Source of the DNA: a virus
Length of the DNA stretch: 48,017 nt
Direction: 5' to 3' (one strand)
IMG/VR virus record: IMGVR_UViG_3300037087_000068
Coordinates: 1 to 48,017 of that record
The translations under genes and the position numbers were made by a program. Below are positions 26,859 to 34,014 of this stretch, one piece after another. The notes under the pieces were generated by a model. That model worked only from the letters and a program-made list of their open reading frames with translations. It was not told the DNA's origin and searched no databases. How positions within the stretch are numbered: position 1 is the first letter of the stretch; every line of letters starts with the position of its first letter.

Positions 26859-27022
26859 TTGTCGCATCCTTCATCAACGGATATCGTCAATTCTTTGAGT
26901 ATTTTCCATTCAATACCATGTGTTTCGCCTGATTTTACAGCAGCTATTGCTTCTTCGGCAGAAGCATATTCTTTCAACTCCCAACCCTCATAACAACCGT
27001 AATTTATGGCAAGAAATATCAT
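26855..27022 (-). CDS. Small hypothetical protein, 55 aa
   Basis: MIFLAINYGCYEGWELKEYA then an acidic helix and a C-terminal DEGCDK. Ribosome site GGGGG four bases upstream. The ATG overlaps the end of a short attC-like core repeat (27019-27038). Unknown function. Confidence 0.5.
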   Translation of the reverse strand: MIFLAINYGCYEGWELKEYASAEEAIAAVKSGETHGIEWKILKELTISVDEGCDK

Positions 27023-27038
27023 AACGCCCCCGTTATAG
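27019..27038 (-). repeat. Degenerate attC-like core pair
   Basis: Minus-strand CTATAAC, six bases, GTTATGA. The outer core repeats match those of the longer attC-like sites, but the hairpin body is missing. The stop codon of the preceding gene is in the first core, as in the full sites. Confidence 0.4.
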
Positions 27039-27260
27039 ACCCAGCCCCTTCAGATAGTCCTTCGTAACCACCAGCCGGTGATTATCCTGCTTGTCCTTCA
27101 GGATTCGCGCTATGTTCCCCGGATTCAAAAGGAGCATCAAGCCGCTTTCAGCTTCGGTGAATAATCTGCCTCTGAGTTCCGGGCGCTTGTTGTACGCCTC
27201 GTTGCATTCTGCCGGCGTACCCACCATTATTTCAGTGTCAAGCAAGGTTGTCGTCATCAT
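27033..27260 (-). CDS. Small hypothetical protein, 75 aa
   Basis: MMTTTLLDTEIMVGTPAECN, then a helical part and the segment LLLNPGNIARILKDKQDNHR ending DYLKGLGL. Not recognised. Stop codon TAA is embedded in CTATAAC. AAGGAA upstream of start. It belongs to the accessory cassette-like block. Confidence 0.5.
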   Translation of the reverse strand: MMTTTLLDTEIMVGTPAECNEAYNKRPELRGRLFTEAESGLMLLLNPGNIARILKDKQDNHRLVVTKDYLKGLGL

Positions 27261-27312
27261 AGTGATTTCCTTCGGGGGAGAGCTTGGCGGCAGAATCGCC
27301 CCTCCGTTATGA
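27254..27312 (-). repeat. Possible degenerate attC-like site
   Basis: Begins on the minus strand with TCATAAC (stop codon of the preceding gene inside), then a GGAGGGGCG arm and a CCCCCGAAGG arm, ending ACTATGA rather than GTTATGA. Weaker than the sites at 28.8-30.1 kb. Confidence 0.35.
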
Positions 27313-27705
27313 CGATAGAGCGTCCACCGTCTCTACCCAGTAATTAAATATTGCCAGCAGGTCGTATGCCTGCGCTTTGGAGTCCACGTTATGACCGTCA
27401 TAGCAGATTACATCCATGTCGGTCCAATCAGCGTCAATCAGATTCCCACTCATCCCAAGACAGGCGCAGTTCCCTTCAACAGACATCGACCGGAGAAAAC
27501 AGGTCCCGTCCAAAAATGTCGCACGGGCATATTTGTAATCAACAAGCGCCCGAATGCGTTCCTCGAATCGCTGCTCATTCGCGAATTTGAGCCGCCGGGC
27601 CTTTTCAGCAAACCTGGCGTCCAATTTCACAGTGAACGTGCATGCGCCGAGCATACTATCCTTCCGCTTCGACCAACCAACGAGTGTAAATACTGGGTTA
27701 TCCAT
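27307..27705 (-). CDS. Hypothetical protein, 132 aa
   Basis: Started at ATG 27703-27705 with AAGGGGGAT. Contains FTLVGWSKRKDSMLGACTFT, ARRLKFANEQRFEERIRALV and an acidic C-terminal part with CYDGHNVDSKAQAYDLLAIF. Five cysteines, not arranged as a finger. Unrecognised. Stop codon again sits in an ATAAC core. Accessory block. Confidence 0.5.
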   Translation of the reverse strand: MDNPVFTLVGWSKRKDSMLGACTFTVKLDARFAEKARRLKFANEQRFEERIRALVDYKYARATFLDGTCFLRSMSVEGNCACLGMSGNLIDADWTDMDVICYDGHNVDSKAQAYDLLAIFNYWVETVDALSS

Positions 27706-27747
27706 CCTATCCCCCTTAAAATCCGTCATAATCATAAGTTGTAACGC

Positions 27748-27870
27748 TCAGGTTTTTTTCGGTGGCCTGCAAAATGGGCATTTGCCGTCAATGCGCGATT
27801 TCGTGACATATTTTCCGCACGTGGCACACCATATGGTAACGCTCTGTGTTTTTGTTGGGTGCCAGGACAA
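27748..27870 (-). CDS. Small zinc-ribbon protein, 40 aa (TTG start)
   Basis: TTG directly follows the TAA of the preceding hydrophobic gene, with GGTGG nearby. Sequence has CATC and CPFC (WCATCGKYVTKSRIDGKCPF), a rubredoxin-type four-cysteine zinc knuckle. Start is uncertain; the frame is supported by the tight fit and the two CxxC pairs. Confidence 0.45.
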   Translation of the reverse strand: MSWHPTKTQSVTIWCATCGKYVTKSRIDGKCPFCRPPKKT

Positions 27871-27978
27871 TTACGCCACCCTTGTACTTTTAGTGATTGC
27901 CTCTGCAATAGCCTTCAAACCGTCCTTAATTGCAAATCCTGCTAAAATTATCGCTGTGCCAACAATTACAGCCTGCAT
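27871..27978 (-). CDS. Small hydrophobic protein, 35 aa
   Basis: MQAVIVGTAIILAGFAIKDG then a helix ending KSTRVA: one predicted membrane segment at residues 2-17. SD AAGGGAG upstream. Could be an accessory membrane peptide, but nothing shows that it is a holin. Confidence 0.5.
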   Translation of the reverse strand: MQAVIVGTAIILAGFAIKDGLKAIAEAITKSTRVA

Positions 27979-27988
27979 AAAAACTCCC

Positions 27989-28246
27989 TTAGCAACCTAA
28001 TGCTAGTGCCATCTGTTCTGGTTTTTCCTCGGGCAGAGATTGTCCTAGGAAAAGTGAAAGTTGTTGCATGGCCCGTTCTATCCGTTCGCACGCCGGCCAG
28101 AAATAATCCGGGTCAATCTCATAGGCTGTTACGCTAAATCCTGCCTCCAGACAGGCAATAACGCTACTCCCGCTACCCAGATGTGTATCAAGAATCACCT
28201 GCCCCCGTTTGGCAAAATTCAAGAGAAGCCAGGCATACAGCGGCAA
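27989..28246 (-). pseudogene. C-terminal fragment of a DNA methyltransferase
   Basis: About 85 residues match the end of a beta-type DNA N4/N6 methyltransferase: LYAWLLLNFAKRGQVILDTH followed by LGSGSSVIACLEAGFSVTAY, the AdoMet-binding DxxLGSG motif, then a C-terminal helix. It lacks the DPPYG half, which lies upstream on the other side of a 105-bp inverted-repeat element. The PLY flank is present on both sides, so either one gene was split or two fragments met. It might be expressed alone but cannot be a complete enzyme. Confidence 0.6.
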
Positions 28247-28252
28247 GCCGGT

Positions 28253-28357
28253 CGGTTAAGGTGTTGAAAAACAAAATCATCATCAAAAACAGGGACTAAA
28301 CAGAAAGCCGCTAATGACATAAATTCAGGTAGTTAGCGGCTTTCAACACATTAACCG
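28253..28357. mobile_element. 105-bp inverted-repeat element inside methyltransferase gene
   Basis: Ends are 17-bp inverted repeats differing at one base (CGGTTAAGGTGTTGAAA at 28253-28269 and its near complement at 28341-28357). An inner hairpin AAAGCCGCTAA/TTAGCGGCTTT lies near the right end. No coding capacity, so MITE-like, or a regulatory or attenuation structure. No clear target duplication seen. Confidence 0.5.
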
Positions 28358-28816
28358 ATAGGCTAGATACAGCGGTACGGGCTTCTGTGTCGGGTGAATC
28401 TTGCCCTTGTAGTCACCGCAGGCCAGCGGATCACGGGTGTAAATCTTGGCGTTGGCGTCAAAGCTGGTCCATGCCTGTTCACACTCCGCATAGCTCCGAT
28501 CCTTGAAGCCCGCCCCCTTGTTCCAAATGGCAAAGCAGCGGGTAGGCGGGAGCGGGAAATAGTTACCGCCCCAGATGACCTGATTCCGGGACACCCTCCG
28601 AAGTTCGGCAAAATATTCAGGTGGCGGCGGCTCTTTGTCCCAGTCTTTCTTTGCCATCCGCGACGATACCCACTTGCCTTTCTGAGCTTGCCCAAAGTCG
28701 ATTCCATACGGAGGGTCAACGATTGCCAAGTCAAAAGCCTTGTCAGCCATTCCCCGCATTCCCTCCATGTTGTCACAGAGGAAGAGAGTTGCTTTGCCAA
28801 TCGTCACAGATTCCAT
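28343..28816 (-). pseudogene. N-terminal part of DNA N4/N6 methyltransferase, truncated
   Basis: From ATG at 28814-28816 the protein reads MESVTIGKATLFLCDNMEGM and carries DPPYGIDFGQ (catalytic motif IV), VIWGGNYFPLP and HPTQKPVPLY, then stops 8 residues later, inside the inverted-repeat element. The order motif IV first, AdoMet motif last is beta class. It therefore lacks its AdoMet-binding end, found as a separate fragment at 27989-28246. A complete cognate enzyme lies at 30087-30740. Confidence 0.65.
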
Positions 28817-28832
28817 CATTACCTCAATCGCG

Positions 28833-28898
28833 TTACAACCAGCGCCCGGACCAGACCGGGCAAAAACCGCCCGGCAGGTCAAGCGCCAGCCGTTATAG
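28833..28898 (-). repeat. attC-like site D
   Basis: Minus-strand CTATAAC, then a long imperfect inverted repeat (arms include GGCTGGCGC and GCGCTG around a GCCGGGC/GCCCGG stem), then GTTGTAA. The stop codon of the preceding gene (28893) is in the first core. Confidence 0.6.
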
Positions 28899-29261
28899 TG
28901 CTCTGCGGCTGCGTGCCAGTTTCACCGGCCTCCGAAATCGAGCGGAGTAACTCTGAATTACAGTGTTGCCGGTGAATGGATCAGTTTTTATTGTTTGGTC
29001 ATGGTCAGAAAACGACAATTCAAAATCTTCGATATAACGGCCTGATCTAGTTGTCCTGCCGTTGTTGGAAAACCCGCCGACCATGTGAGCAAATTCAGGG
29101 AATACAAATCTGGGATCATCGTCAGTATGTGTTTTCGGTCTATATCTCGGGGTCAGCCACACACAACTCCCGTCCACTGCCAGTACATCGAAATTACAGA
29201 ACTGGTCATATCTGATTGCAATGTATTTCCCGCAGTCACTGATAAATGTATTTGTGTCCAT
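28893..29261 (-). CDS. Cassette-borne hypothetical protein, 122 aa
   Basis: Started at ATG 29259-29261 with GGAGG; the longer frame to 29321 runs into an attC-like site and is rejected. Begins MDTNTFISDCGKYIAIRYDQ and has aromatic-rich beta segments (VFPEFAHMVGGFSNNGRTTR) and a basic tail (RFRRPVKLARSRRAL). The gene is bounded by attC-like sites C and D, as a gene cassette would be. No family recognised. Confidence 0.55.
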   Translation of the reverse strand: MDTNTFISDCGKYIAIRYDQFCNFDVLAVDGSCVWLTPRYRPKTHTDDDPRFVFPEFAHMVGGFSNNGRTTRSGRYIEDFELSFSDHDQTIKTDPFTGNTVIQSYSARFRRPVKLARSRRAL

Positions 29262-29278
29262 AAAATCCTCCATTCGCA

Positions 29279-29338
29279 CTATAACAACGTGCAGGTTTGG
29301 CCTTCGCTGCGCTCGCCGCACAGCTCAAGCCGTTATGA
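29279..29338 (-). repeat. attC-like site C
   Basis: Minus-strand TCATAAC, then GGCTTGAGC, a GC-rich hairpin body, then CACGTT and GTTATAG: 60 bp. The opening ATAACGGCTTGAG is shared exactly with the site after recT (45764). The stop of the preceding gene lies in the first core. Confidence 0.7.
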
Positions 29339-29623
29339 GGACACCACAACGGGTATCTCTCGGATAAGTTCAGCTTTCGTCCTGTCCAAAACCAAAACCT
29401 CAAACTCGCCACGGCGCAGAAAGATGGCGCACACGTCGGCTTTAGTAATCAGGTATTCCGACACCTTATCAACTCCCCGCTTTCGGGCGAATTTCGCGGC
29501 CTCTTGCGGAAACAGGGTGTAGTTGATCCCCTCCGTTTTCTTGGCCTTGTAGGTGAACCAGCAATTTCGAGCCAGCATGAAAGCGGCGACAAACTCAAAT
29601 GCAGCGTTGATAAAATCCGGCAT
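29333..29623 (-). CDS. Cassette-borne hypothetical protein, 96 aa
   Basis: MPDFINAAFEFVAAFMLARN opens with an amphipathic/hydrophobic helix, possibly membrane-associated. Then comes a basic part with KKTEGINYTLFPQEAAKFAR and a beta/helical end with RRGEFEVLVLDRTKAELIRE. Starts at a TAATG overlap with the preceding zinc-ribbon gene, so the two are a two-gene cassette. Not recognised. Confidence 0.55.
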   Translation of the reverse strand: MPDFINAAFEFVAAFMLARNCWFTYKAKKTEGINYTLFPQEAAKFARKRGVDKVSEYLITKADVCAIFLRRGEFEVLVLDRTKAELIREIPVVVSS

Positions 29624-29775
29624 TACGCCCTCCAGTTATGATTACATCCGTAGCAGTGGCAGTCGGTAAAAAGTTTCAGTTTGGAGGCTGGGCCAATATA
29701 GGCAGCAGTATTGGTCTGCTCAACGTTCTTGCTCCCGCACTTTGGGCAGGGAATTTCTTTATAGTCGCGGCCCAT
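29623..29775 (-). CDS. Cassette-borne small zinc-ribbon protein, 50 aa
   Basis: MGRDYKEIPCPKCGSKNVEQ begins with CPKC, and a later CHCYGC lies near the end. Together they form a four-cysteine zinc ribbon of the kind found in small nucleic-acid binding proteins. Its stop overlaps the next start (TAATG). Confidence 0.55.
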   Translation of the reverse strand: MGRDYKEIPCPKCGSKNVEQTNTAAYIGPASKLKLFTDCHCYGCNHNWRA

Positions 29776-29785
29776 TCAAAACCTC

Positions 29786-29846
29786 GCATAACAAGCGCTG
29801 TGCAGCAGGCGGGAAAAGCCCGGCTGCTGACGCTTGATCGTTATGG
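29786..29846 (-). repeat. attC-like site B
   Basis: Minus-strand CCATAAC, GATCAAGCG, a hairpin with CAGCAGCCGGGC and GCCTGCTGCAC arms, GCGCTT, then GTTATGC: 61 bp. The stop of the preceding gene is in the first core. Confidence 0.7.
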
Positions 29847-30017
29847 CGCTATCCGTTTAACTAACTCTCGTTGAATAGTTTCCATGTCCCGCAATGTTTC
29901 CTGATCTGCGTCAACAACAACATCACTACCATAAAGTTGTTCCAAGTCCATCGCAGCTATTAACGCCGATGCCGCCTCTTTTGCTTGGTGGCTCAATTCT
30001 CGTTTTCCGATTTTCAT
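29841..30017 (-). CDS. Cassette-borne hypothetical protein, 58 aa
   Basis: Started at ATG 30015-30017 with GGAGGT. MKIGKRELSHQAKEAASALI, then an acidic helix DLEQLYGSDVVVDADQETLR and a basic end. All-helical. The single gene between attC-like sites A and B (about 250 bp apart), the size of a small integron cassette. Unknown function. Confidence 0.5.
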   Translation of the reverse strand: MKIGKRELSHQAKEAASALIAAMDLEQLYGSDVVVDADQETLRDMETIQRELVKRIAP

Positions 30018-30035
30018 CTTCGTGGCACCTCCGCA

Positions 30036-30092
30036 CCATAACCAAAACGTTGGACGGGGACGAACCCCGCCCGTCAACTTGAACTGTTATAG
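30036..30092 (-). repeat. attC-like site A
   Basis: Minus-strand CTATAAC, AGTTCAAGTTGACGGGCGGGG-type arm, a CCCCGTCCAACG return arm, then GTTATGG: 57 bp. It pairs almost fully with a few mismatches, as attC sites do. The stop of the methyltransferase gene (30087) is inside the first core. Confidence 0.7.
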
Positions 30093-30740
30093 TGCTAATT
30101 TGAACTGTTGCTGTGCGCGGTCTATCCGTTCACAAAGTATGTCGAAATTTCGCTTCATCTTCTCAATGCCGATGTACTTGATCCCCATATCCATGCAGGC
30201 GACACCAACGGGGCCGGAGCCCGCGAAGGGGTCAACTATCAACTTCGGCATCTCTTTTCGCTTCGTGATGCACCATTTCATCAAAGCAATCGGCTTCTGT
30301 GTCGGGTGTACCCGTGGCTCATTCCGCTCAGAGTCCCGGAGCATCCCGTTCCACATGTGTCGGAATAGGCGGGCGGCAATCGGTAGGTTTGACCATGCCA
30401 GCTCGCAATCTGCAAAATCATTGCCGCCGTTCATCTTGTCCCACGTAAGCCAACCCGGCTGCGGCGGCAGATCAAAGTAGTTGCCGCCCCAGATGATGCA
30501 ATGCTTCCCCGCAGCTATTGTGGCCGCTATTTGTTCAGGGCTTGCGGGTTGCTTGTCCCAGTCGAAACTTCCGTAGTCAATGGGTGCCGCCAGTTTCCCC
30601 CGGCTTGCGGCCTTTGCGTTGCTCTCTCCAATGCCATAGGGCGGGTCAGCAATCACAAGGCAGGCCTGCGGCAGGTTTGGCAGCACGTCCAGGCAGTCAG
30701 CGTGGTACAATTCGGCATTTCCAATCACCACCTTATGCAT
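30087..30740 (-). CDS. DNA N4-cytosine/N6-adenine methyltransferase (beta class)
   Basis: 217 residues from ATG 30738-30740 (MHKVVIGNAELYHADCLDVL). It has ADPPYGIG (catalytic motif IV near the N-terminus), IIWGGNYFDLP, VHPTQKPIALMKW and the AdoMet-binding VDPFAGSGPVGVA (motif I) near the C-terminus. That order is beta class. It transfers a methyl group from AdoMet to an exocyclic amine in DNA, probably to evade host restriction or for regulation. Its start overlaps the stop of the membrane protein gene by 8 bp and its stop lies in attC-like site A. The target sequence cannot be inferred. Confidence 0.8.
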   Translation of the reverse strand: MHKVVIGNAELYHADCLDVLPNLPQACLVIADPPYGIGESNAKAASRGKLAAPIDYGSFDWDKQPASPEQIAATIAAGKHCIIWGGNYFDLPPQPGWLTWDKMNGGNDFADCELAWSNLPIAARLFRHMWNGMLRDSERNEPRVHPTQKPIALMKWCITKRKEMPKLIVDPFAGSGPVGVACMDMGIKYIGIEKMKRNFDILCERIDRAQQQFKLAL

Positions 30741-30951
30741 TTGCCCGCCTTGCCGTAAAGTACCGGCGCAAAGCATAGCTCCACAGAATTGATATTGCCG
30801 TGAAATACAAGCCGATCAGGATATTGTCACGGAAGGCAACATGAATCCCGAACAGCGGAAAGATTGCAAGTTGGCTTGCCAGTGCCACGAAATACCCGAT
30901 TAATACGTTTGTGCAGCTCTCAATGAAGCTATGTCGCCTCGTCTGTTTCAT
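30733..30951 (-). CDS. DUF7220-like small membrane protein, 72 aa
   Basis: From ATG 30949-30951 (SD GGAGG): MKQTRRHSFIESCTNVLIGY and then two predicted membrane helices (VLIGYFVALASQLAIFPLFG, ILIGLYFTAISILWSYALRR), basic end. I recognise the pattern 'KQTRRHS...ESxxNVxIGY' as a widespread phage family of unknown function. It may alter the host envelope. Confidence 0.6.
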   Translation of the reverse strand: MKQTRRHSFIESCTNVLIGYFVALASQLAIFPLFGIHVAFRDNILIGLYFTAISILWSYALRRYFTARRANA

Positions 30952-31013
30952 CTCCCCTCCCTCGGTTAATGCGCTGTGGCTAAAACGGTTCATCAATCTC
31001 TTCTGCTTTTTTC

Positions 31014-31151
31014 CTACCCTTTGCCGTCAAGTTCCCGAAGCCAGTCAAGAACGGCATCCAGTCTGTCTACCTGAATTGACCGCTCAGGAGTGAAAGGCTG
31101 TTCCAAAATCGCTTGCTTAATCTCTTCCAGTTTGGCGATAAGGTCTTGCAT
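31014..31151 (-). CDS. Small helical protein, 45 aa
   Basis: MQDLIAKLEEIKQAILEQPF, then PERSIQVDRLDAVLDWLREL: two amphipathic helices. Strong SD AGGAGG. Directly downstream of the primase-helicase gene, possibly a helper. Unknown function. Confidence 0.5.
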   Translation of the reverse strand: MQDLIAKLEEIKQAILEQPFTPERSIQVDRLDAVLDWLRELDGKG

Positions 31152-31159
31152 AATTCCTC

Positions 31160-32914
31160 CTAAAAGGGCATGTCCATCGACTCTTCGGTGTAATGTTTCT
31201 CTTTGCTAGTGTCGCCAGGGTCGGTGTATCTGCCGGTCACGTAGTTGTATTCAAGTTCTGTAACGCCAGTTCTTCCGATATTTTTAAACCGTATTTTCTG
31301 CACATGGATTTGTACCCGCTTGTCGCCTTCGATAAATTCCCTGAAAACAGTAATGGCATTATCGGCCTTATTCCGCCAGTTCGCTGAACCGGAAACATCG
31401 TAGGGTGTCGGCACCGGATATTTGCCTGTCAGTCTATCCTTTTGAAGTTTTGCCGGGTGAGCGACAAGCCAGATATGAACGTTGTGTTCTCGCGCAAACC
31501 TTCTGATTGTAGTCAGGCACCGTGATATATACTCTGTTTCCGATAAGCCGGCAGGACGTTGATGATCCAGTTCGTTCCACGGATCTATCACTATCCCCTT
31601 GACGCCCTTCCTGAGAATGGCCGTCTTTGCCTTGAGCAGTACCGCATTAACCGTCAACTCGTCGCTATCGGGTAAAATGAACGTGAATTTGTCGCTCATC
31701 CATTTTTTTGCGTCATAGAGTTCGGCTAGGCTCATTCGTTCCGTGACTCCACGATTAAACGGCTTGCCAATGTATTTTTCCGCCAGTTTCGCACTGTGTT
31801 GCTGAAGCGGCTGATTTTCTGGGCTAAATACCGCGAATGTCCAACCGTAATTGAAAGCCAAATTGACCATCATCGCGTCGAGAAATTCCGACTTGCCATG
31901 CCCCGGTATCCCGGTGATTAATGTCCACTCCCCTGTTCTCACGGAATAAAGACTTTCCATGCAGGGCCACCCAACTTTATCGCCACCCGGCGCCCCATCG
32001 TGATAATACTGGTCGATCTGATCTGAAATATCCGAAATATCGAAAACACCGGCCACCGGATACGGTCTTGCGGATTCAAGACAAGACGCTAAAACTTCCT
32101 TGCCGTGCTTTACTAAAACTTCATTGGCATCCTTACAATCTTCCGGCCATTGGACGCGCCAGCATTTTTCCCGGCCCAGCCTTCGCGCCAGTTCCTCTTC
32201 CAGTTTCTTGCCCGGTTCGTCGGTATCCACCGCCAAGATAATCTTGTCTAACTTTTGCAGCCACTCTTCGCAGTTTTCCAGAAATTCAAACTTGCTTGTG
32301 TAATCCTTCGCCTTTGGAGATGGAGCCCCGTCCGGAACGGAAACCGAATAAGGATAACCAGCAGTTTCGCACGATAACTTGTCTATTTCCCCTTCGACTA
32401 TTATCGCAACCGAGCCGGATACATCGTCCATACCGTAGAAAATTCTTTCCGCCCCTGCCTCTTGCCGGAAGTTCTTATTGCCGTCTCGACTCTTGATATT
32501 TATCACTTCACCGTTTCTGATGAACGGAAACTGCATACAATCGGTTTCACCCTCAATCTGAGGCATCCATACCCTTGACACCATAATTTTGTTTCTGGTG
32601 ACAACCTCGGCAGGAATACCACGCTTTTTAAACCACTCTATCATCGGATTACTTGGAGGTTTGACAACATAGGCCGGTTTCTTGAAAACTTTGGGCGTCC
32701 ACTCCCAAGGATTTGACTTGCGATCCGTGCCTTTTTTGAGCGTTCCCGACCAAGAGCAATGGTGACAATTCCAGATTTCTTCTTCGATATTCACCGATAG
32801 GCATTTTGCTTTGGAGTTTTTGCGATGAGGTGAACATTGAGGGCATGTCGTAGCGTAATTGCCTGAAGCCCCCGGTTTAACTTCTATGCCGAACTCTGAC
32901 CATGTTTTGCTCAT
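31160..32914 (-). CDS. Primase-helicase (T7 gp4/Twinkle type)
   Basis: 584 residues. N-terminal zinc-binding part with CPQC (24-27), C38, and CHHC (50-53); a TOPRIM core with VEGEID (173-178) and AVDTDEPG (228-235); a RecA-type helicase domain with Walker A GIPGHGKSE (335-343) and Walker B IVIDPWNE (about 430). Such proteins synthesise RNA primers and unwind DNA at the phage fork. The 3' end of the upstream replication protein overlaps its start by four bases (ATGA). It is likely the central replication enzyme; no DNA polymerase is seen in this window. Confidence 0.85.
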   Translation of the reverse strand: MSKTWSEFGIEVKPGASGNYATTCPQCSPHRKNSKAKCLSVNIEEEIWNCHHCSWSGTLKKGTDRKSNPWEWTPKVFKKPAYVVKPPSNPMIEWFKKRGIPAEVVTRNKIMVSRVWMPQIEGETDCMQFPFIRNGEVINIKSRDGNKNFRQEAGAERIFYGMDDVSGSVAIIVEGEIDKLSCETAGYPYSVSVPDGAPSPKAKDYTSKFEFLENCEEWLQKLDKIILAVDTDEPGKKLEEELARRLGREKCWRVQWPEDCKDANEVLVKHGKEVLASCLESARPYPVAGVFDISDISDQIDQYYHDGAPGGDKVGWPCMESLYSVRTGEWTLITGIPGHGKSEFLDAMMVNLAFNYGWTFAVFSPENQPLQQHSAKLAEKYIGKPFNRGVTERMSLAELYDAKKWMSDKFTFILPDSDELTVNAVLLKAKTAILRKGVKGIVIDPWNELDHQRPAGLSETEYISRCLTTIRRFAREHNVHIWLVAHPAKLQKDRLTGKYPVPTPYDVSGSANWRNKADNAITVFREFIEGDKRVQIHVQKIRFKNIGRTGVTELEYNYVTGRYTDPGDTSKEKHYTEESMDMPF

Positions 32915-33690
32915 AATGCCACTTCCAGCTTTCGAGTTGGCGCTGATACGCTACCGCTTTCATCTTCCCACCTTCGCTGATTCAAATAAGTTGAGGGGTG
33001 AGGAATAAATGCACCATTTTCTTTTCGCCATTCGATAGATTCTTTCTGCCATTTCAGCGCGGCCTCAATTAGTGCAAAAGTCTCAACTGGTTTAGATATT
33101 TTCTTCCATGCTTTTTCGGCATCGCCCTTTCCGACCTTACGAGGATAGATTAACCAGAATTTCAGGAAAACATCATCGACAGATGATGAAGAGGTTTTAA
33201 GCTTTTCTTTTATTTCCCTTTCCCTTTCCCTTTCCCTTTCCGTACTTCCGGCGTCGGAAACCCCTTCTAACTGAGTTTCTTCCGCCGGAAACTCTATTAC
33301 TGACAGACTTAATACAGCAAATACCTTTTCACGTGTTGGGAAATTATCCAGTCTTTTACGGTACGCATCCTTCACTCCATCTATAAACCGCTGGCAGAAA
33401 ATGACTTTCTGTCGCCATAAATTCCGGTCAATCGCATTAAGATAAGCAAGGGTATCAATTATTTTGGTGAGTATTTCTTCAGAGACGCGACAATATGCTG
33501 CAAGGTAGGTTAATGATATTTCTTCTCGACAATCCAGAAAATGACCATCCGATGAACCCAACTTTTCTAAAATCTTAAACCATGAGGCGTACCCATCGTT
33601 GCCCCATTTGGTTTCAAGTATAAACATCGTCTTTCTATGTTCTGTAACATGGGGAAAATAATCAACTGTAGCTTTTTTTGGTCGTGCCAT
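32911..33690 (-). CDS. DnaD/Lin1244-type replication initiation protein
   Basis: 259 residues. The N-terminal half (MARPKKATVDYFPHVTEHRK, WGNDGYASWFKILEKLGSSD) has a winged-helix look of the DUF4373/Lin1244-Lin1753 family. A linker carries four ER pairs encoded by a hexamer repeat, followed by SSSSVDD. The C-terminal part, FWLIYPRKVGKGDAEKAWKK to HPSTYLNQRRWEDE, is a common phage replisome-organiser or helicase-loader end. It precedes the primase-helicase, consistent with loading it at the origin. Confidence 0.7.
   Translation of the reverse strand: MARPKKATVDYFPHVTEHRKTMFILETKWGNDGYASWFKILEKLGSSDGHFLDCREEISLTYLAAYCRVSEEILTKIIDTLAYLNAIDRNLWRQKVIFCQRFIDGVKDAYRKRLDNFPTREKVFAVLSLSVIEFPAEETQLEGVSDAGSTEREREREREIKEKLKTSSSSVDDVFLKFWLIYPRKVGKGDAEKAWKKISKPVETFALIEAALKWQKESIEWRKENGAFIPHPSTYLNQRRWEDESGSVSAPTRKLEVAL
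33216..33240. repeat. Hexanucleotide tandem repeat, (CCCTTT)n
   Basis: Four copies of a CCCTTT-type unit encode alternating Glu-Arg pairs in the replication protein. Length change by whole units would keep the frame and could vary the linker. Confidence 0.6.
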
Positions 33691-33693
33691 GAT

Positions 33694-33861
33694 TTATTCC
33701 CCTTGGACGCGACGATAAAAAGCGTGACGGTCTTTCGCATAGAGGACTGCCATTTCCTTTGAAGTAACATCATACCAGCCGGGTACACAACAACAGATGC
33801 CATGTTTAGTTAAGAGTTTAAAAGCATCCTCAATCTTTTTTTCGGTTGATTTCCTCATCAT
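33694..33861 (-). CDS. Small hypothetical protein, 55 aa
   Basis: From ATG 33859-33861 (GAGGGAAG upstream): MMRKSTEKKIEDAFKLLTKH, then GICCCVPGWYDVTSKEMAVL and a basic end. Three adjacent cysteines are notable. The stop is a few bases before the replication gene. Unknown function. Confidence 0.5.
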   Translation of the reverse strand: MMRKSTEKKIEDAFKLLTKHGICCCVPGWYDVTSKEMAVLYAKDRHAFYRRVQGE

Positions 33862-33894
33862 ACTTCCCTCTTTCGCTATTGGCTTAAAATACAA

Positions 33895-33933
33895 GAAAGC
33901 CCCCCCACAGGTACGAGCTGCGAAGGGGCTTTC
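33895..33933 (-). terminator. Hairpin terminator/leader, minus strand
   Basis: Perfect stem GAAAGCCCC / GGGGCTTTC (33895-33903 with 33925-33933) followed by TTGTATTTT on the minus strand. It lies in the leader of the replication operon, so may act as an attenuator. The loop contains GCTCGTACC, part of a repeated motif in the region. Confidence 0.5.
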
Positions 33934-34014
33934 AGGTGGCAGGAGACCGAAATCTCCAAGACCAACTTTAACACGGTCTCGTACACCGTCTTGTTATTCT
34001 GTTTTGTACGAACA
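33916..34014. promoter_or_regulatory. Operator-like TCGTAC repeats
   Basis: The motif TCGTAC (or its complement GTACGA) occurs three times between the terminator and the promoter-like site: in GCTCGTACC (minus strand), TCTCGTACACC and TTGTACGAAC (plus strand). The latter two form an inverted pair about 19 bp apart. Likely protein-binding sites for a repressor of the replication operon. Confidence 0.35.

Noticed and set aside
28253-28357. Counting the 105-bp element as an attC site
   Set aside because: Its end repeats are GTTAA outward rather than AAC...GTT, and no stop-in-core arrangement is present.
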